Origin: Candidatus Gallibacteroides avistercoris
GTDB taxonomy: Bacteria > Bacteroidota > Bacteroidia > Bacteroidales > CHK158-818
Length of the DNA stretch: 20,259 nucleotides
Assembly (NCBI GenBank): GCA_018714665.1
Contig: DVNA01000096.1
Coordinates: 1-20,259, forward strand
Direction: 5' to 3'
Below the pieces are notes generated by a model. It saw only the letters and a list, made by a program, of their open reading frames with translations. It was not told where the DNA came from and searched no databases. Positions 17,973 to 20,259 of the stretch are shown here, piece after piece (positions within the stretch are counted from its first letter, which is position 1; every line of letters begins with the position of its first letter). The translations under genes and the position numbers were made by a program.

Positions 17973-20259
17973 TTATTTTAATTCTATATTCTGATACGGA
18001 CGTATTATTACTGGGCCCAATAATCCGGAAGGAAGAAGCGGAGAATTTCTGCCCCATACTTTTATGGTACTGAATGTTGTCTTGCTATCCGGATTATTTT
18101 CATCACCAATCAACCTATTGGGCCACAAATTGGTAATTTTTATTTCCAAGTCATTTTTCCCTCCATGTACAGCATCTCCCAGATTTATCCGGTATGGTGG
18201 TTTCCATAAAATTCCCATATTTTTCCCGTTAATAATGACTTCTGCTATTTCAGCCAGGTTTCCCAGATCTAACTCCACAGAACTATTTGACCGTAGCCAT
18301 TTTTTAGGTATATCGATCGTCTTTTTATACACGGCCGTACCAGAGAAATATCGCATAGATTCCTCTGGTAAGTTTGTCCAACTAACCAATTCATCCAAGT
18401 GTAATGAGTCTTGCGGAAAGCACAGATTCCACGGACCAGTTAGACGAATCGGCTGCGGGACGGATGATACCTGAACGCTCTTTTTCTTTCCTGAAACAGT
18501 TGTGTAGGTCAAACTCCCGGGAATGGGTGTTGTCCAGATTATTTTATCTCCATTTGTTAAAACCCTCGATACTGGCCAGGGTTGACTCATATCCAGAGTC
18601 GTACCCATTGGAAGATTCTTTTTCTGAATCTTTCCTGCTATCGAATAAACAATATGCAACTCCCTTTCCGGTCCTAAATCTGATTGATTTCCCTTTACAA
18701 GATTGTCATCAACGGGAATTTTCTTCATCCCGGACATAAATTGAGATTTTATATAATCCGTTACATCACAAATGGCATAACTTTGCGGTATATGACGAAT
18801 ATCTGCTTCAAATCTCCCATATACGGCATTTAATATTTCCAACGAACGAACGGCTCTTATCAGAATCTGCTCTCCCTCCTTGGCTCTTAATTCCTGCCGT
18901 TTTCCATCAATCTCACAGTCAATTCGCACCTCCTTTATATATCCCGGAGCCGGATCGGAAGAGCTTAGATTAAACCCGCAAAATAGATTTAGCGAACCAT
19001 TACGAACACTATTCCGTATATTTTGTGTTACATCCACTAATCCAACAGGCATAAATGTACCGTATTCGGCCTTGATAATTTCCAGACCGGGAAATATTTC
19101 TTCTTCCGGTTTATTTAATTCAATCTTAACATCAACAAAATGATTTTTTTCTTTTTCCAGATTTCTGAAAACGACAAAAAAGGCTTCGTCCGATTCAAAA
19201 TGAAGCGGTATATCGGTAGTTCCGTTCCCATTGTCTTTCCAAACAGCTATCTCCCTGATCTCTCCCGTTTCCGGATTCCATAATTCCGGTTGTTTACCTC
19301 CAACACGAAACCGGCAAATCTCATCAAGACTCTCTTGTCTGGCATTATCTACAAAGTAGATATCCACCTCTCCATCCCTACGATGTGTATAACTTATATC
19401 CTTGACAAATCCTTTTGAGGTAGTAAAATCTGAAATAAAGTTTTTTTCCTTGACAAGCTCCTGTATTGAAATATCTTTTATTAACCCTTTTCCCCACAAT
19501 GATTTAGCCATTTTCATAAGTTTATTATCGCAATGTGGATAATCTTCCAGACTCGGCGATTTTTGAGGCTTTTTACCAATTACCAATACATTATTCTTTA
19601 CCAGTTCTTCTATCTTGGATAGTACTTCCGGTGTCATCCATACAGATTCTGGAAGGACCAGAATACGGTACTCTGCCTGAGAATCGGTTCGCAAAACACC
19701 ATTCTGGGCTGTTAATTTCATCATTTTATCGGTACCAATCAGGTCATAATCAAAACCCATTGCGGAGATTTCGGATAACAGAGTTGCATCATTTGGTGAG
19801 GCCTCTCCGGTAAAGACCAAGACATCTGCAACATTTTTACCTTGTTGGAGCAGATATTGTGAACGGGCTATATAATCAAGGAATGCTTTCCCCTGTTTCC
19901 ACCAGGTATTCAGTCTATTAAATTCGAGACCGTTTCCGCCCATCGTATAACCTGGACCTACGTCTCCCGGTTGATGGGTATAGGTATGAAAAATGATTCG
20001 ATTTATACCAGTTGTCCATACCCGATCTCCCAGATTTTTCAATGTAGCCGGATGTTCAAGCCAGTTTGCATTGCCAGTAAAAGACTCGGCTCCTGCTATC
20101 TGGGTTCCGTTTAAATGTGCACACGAAGCAGCTATTTTAAGCGACTGAGAAGAGAAAAAGTCTCCCGTCCAGAACTCTCCCATAACAACATCTCCCGCAT
20201 CTCCTATATTCATACTATTGAATGGTCCCCAATAAGGTTCCACTGAAAGTATCATTCCA
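17973..20259 (-). CDS. GH106 family alpha-L-rhamnosidase, C-terminal part (5' end outside window)
   Basis: The frame is open to the right edge; the ATG at 20255 is internal, since it aligns with about residue 518 of the other large GH106 protein, so roughly 500 N-terminal residues are missing. From that Met, 760 residues are visible. SVEPYWG (4-10), GEFWTGD with Glu27, and AGAESFT with Glu57 carry candidate active-site acids. LLQQGKNVADVLVF (about 135) and FRVGGKQPELWNPETGE (about 316) are shared with the other GH106 proteins. Residues about 391-468 and 472-556 are two related modules beginning LEIIKAEYG and LEILNAVYG that resemble DUF3395. They have no counterpart in the other large GH106. 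The C-terminal GH2-like sandwich (about 605-760) ends LLPSGLLGPVII. The gene is markedly AT-rich compared with its neighbours. No signal peptide can be judged. Confidence 0.86.
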   Translation of the reverse strand, partial: GMILSVEPYWGPFNSMNIGDAGDVVMGEFWTGDFFSSQSLKIAASCAHLNGTQIAGAESFTGNANWLEHPATLKNLGDRVWTTGINRIIFHTYTHQPGDVGPGYTMGGNGLEFNRLNTWWKQGKAFLDYIARSQYLLQQGKNVADVLVFTGEASPNDATLLSEISAMGFDYDLIGTDKMMKLTAQNGVLRTDSQAEYRILVLPESVWMTPEVLSKIEELVKNNVLVIGKKPQKSPSLEDYPHCDNKLMKMAKSLWGKGLIKDISIQELVKEKNFISDFTTSKGFVKDISYTHRRDGEVDIYFVDNARQESLDEICRFRVGGKQPELWNPETGEIREIAVWKDNGNGTTDIPLHFESDEAFFVVFRNLEKEKNHFVDVKIELNKPEEEIFPGLEIIKAEYGTFMPVGLVDVTQNIRNSVRNGSLNLFCGFNLSSSDPAPGYIKEVRIDCEIDGKRQELRAKEGEQILIRAVRSLEILNAVYGRFEADIRHIPQSYAICDVTDYIKSQFMSGMKKIPVDDNLVKGNQSDLGPERELHIVYSIAGKIQKKNLPMGTTLDMSQPWPVSRVLTNGDKIIWTTPIPGSLTYTTVSGKKKSVQVSSVPQPIRLTGPWNLCFPQDSLHLDELVSWTNLPEESMRYFSGTAVYKKTIDIPKKWLRSNSSVELDLGNLAEIAEVIINGKNMGILWKPPYRINLGDAVHGGKNDLEIKITNLWPNRLIGDENNPDSKTTFSTIKVWGRNSPLLPSGLLGPVIIRPYQNIELK
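18588..19085 (-). other. Tandem DUF3395-like modules inside the right-hand GH106 gene
   Basis: Two diverged copies of about 78-85 residues, joined by three residues. Copy 1 (about 18852-19085): LEIIKAEYGTF, then DVTQNI, NGSLNL, DPAPGYIKEV and a Gly-Lys turn. Copy 2 (about 18588-18842): LEILNAVYGRF, then DVTDYI, LGPERELHIVY and IAGK. The pattern of a YG strand, DVT, then a DP.PG..K.L.V.Y stretch is what I recall of DUF3395, here placed between the barrel-tail domain and the final sandwich. The family name is from memory and not searched. Confidence 0.5.

Noticed and set aside
1..20259. CRISPR arrays, tRNA or rRNA genes, insertion sequences, SusC/SusD genes, regulators
   Set aside because: None is seen: coding sequence covers nearly the whole window, and none of the translated genes shows transposase, TonB-receptor, SusD or DNA-binding domains.

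Overview
The window looks like chromosomal DNA from a gut- or plant-associated Bacteroidota, most likely a member of the Bacteroidales. The reasons are a dense one-strand run of secreted or lipoprotein glycoside hydrolases of families GH78 and GH106, A-rich leaders with little Shine-Dalgarno signal before most starts, and short lipobox signal peptides. I cannot name the genus from the sequence alone. Only the left end holds a housekeeping gene. There is no non-coding stretch above 300 bases; the longest gaps are about 104 nt (1624-1727) and 80 nt (4956-5035).

Layout. 1-1623 (+): the 3' part of glmS, cut by the left edge. 1659-1701: a 15-bp perfect hairpin flanked by T tracts on both strands, serving as a shared terminator for glmS and the convergent operon. 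1728-20259 (-): a run of eight genes read from right to left with gaps of 5 to 80 nt. In transcription order these are a GH106 enzyme (5' end beyond the window), a GH78 lipoprotein, a GH99-like protein with a CBM9-like C-terminus, a second GH78 lipoprotein, a third and shorter GH78, a short divergent GH106-like protein, the iron-type dehydrogenase FucO (lactaldehyde reductase), and a large GH106 lipoprotein.

How the genes work together (inference). Six of the eight belong to the two main bacterial alpha-L-rhamnosidase families, so the locus most likely strips L-rhamnose from a rhamnose-rich or multiply rhamnosylated glycan in the periplasm or at the outer membrane. FucO is the only cytosolic enzyme. 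It would reduce the L-lactaldehyde made from L-rhamnose (or L-fucose) to 1,2-propanediol, tying extracellular depolymerisation to disposal of the deoxysugar carbon. Rhamnose isomerase, kinase and aldolase, a SusC/SusD pair and a regulator are not in the window. The first gene is truncated, so any of them could lie further right.

Most notable points: the GH99-like protein of unknown specificity, the short GH106-like protein that lacks an otherwise recognisable active-site Glu, a pair of DUF3395-like modules inserted in the right-hand GH106, a sharp drop in GC content at that gene, and a perfect dyad in the widest gap of the operon.
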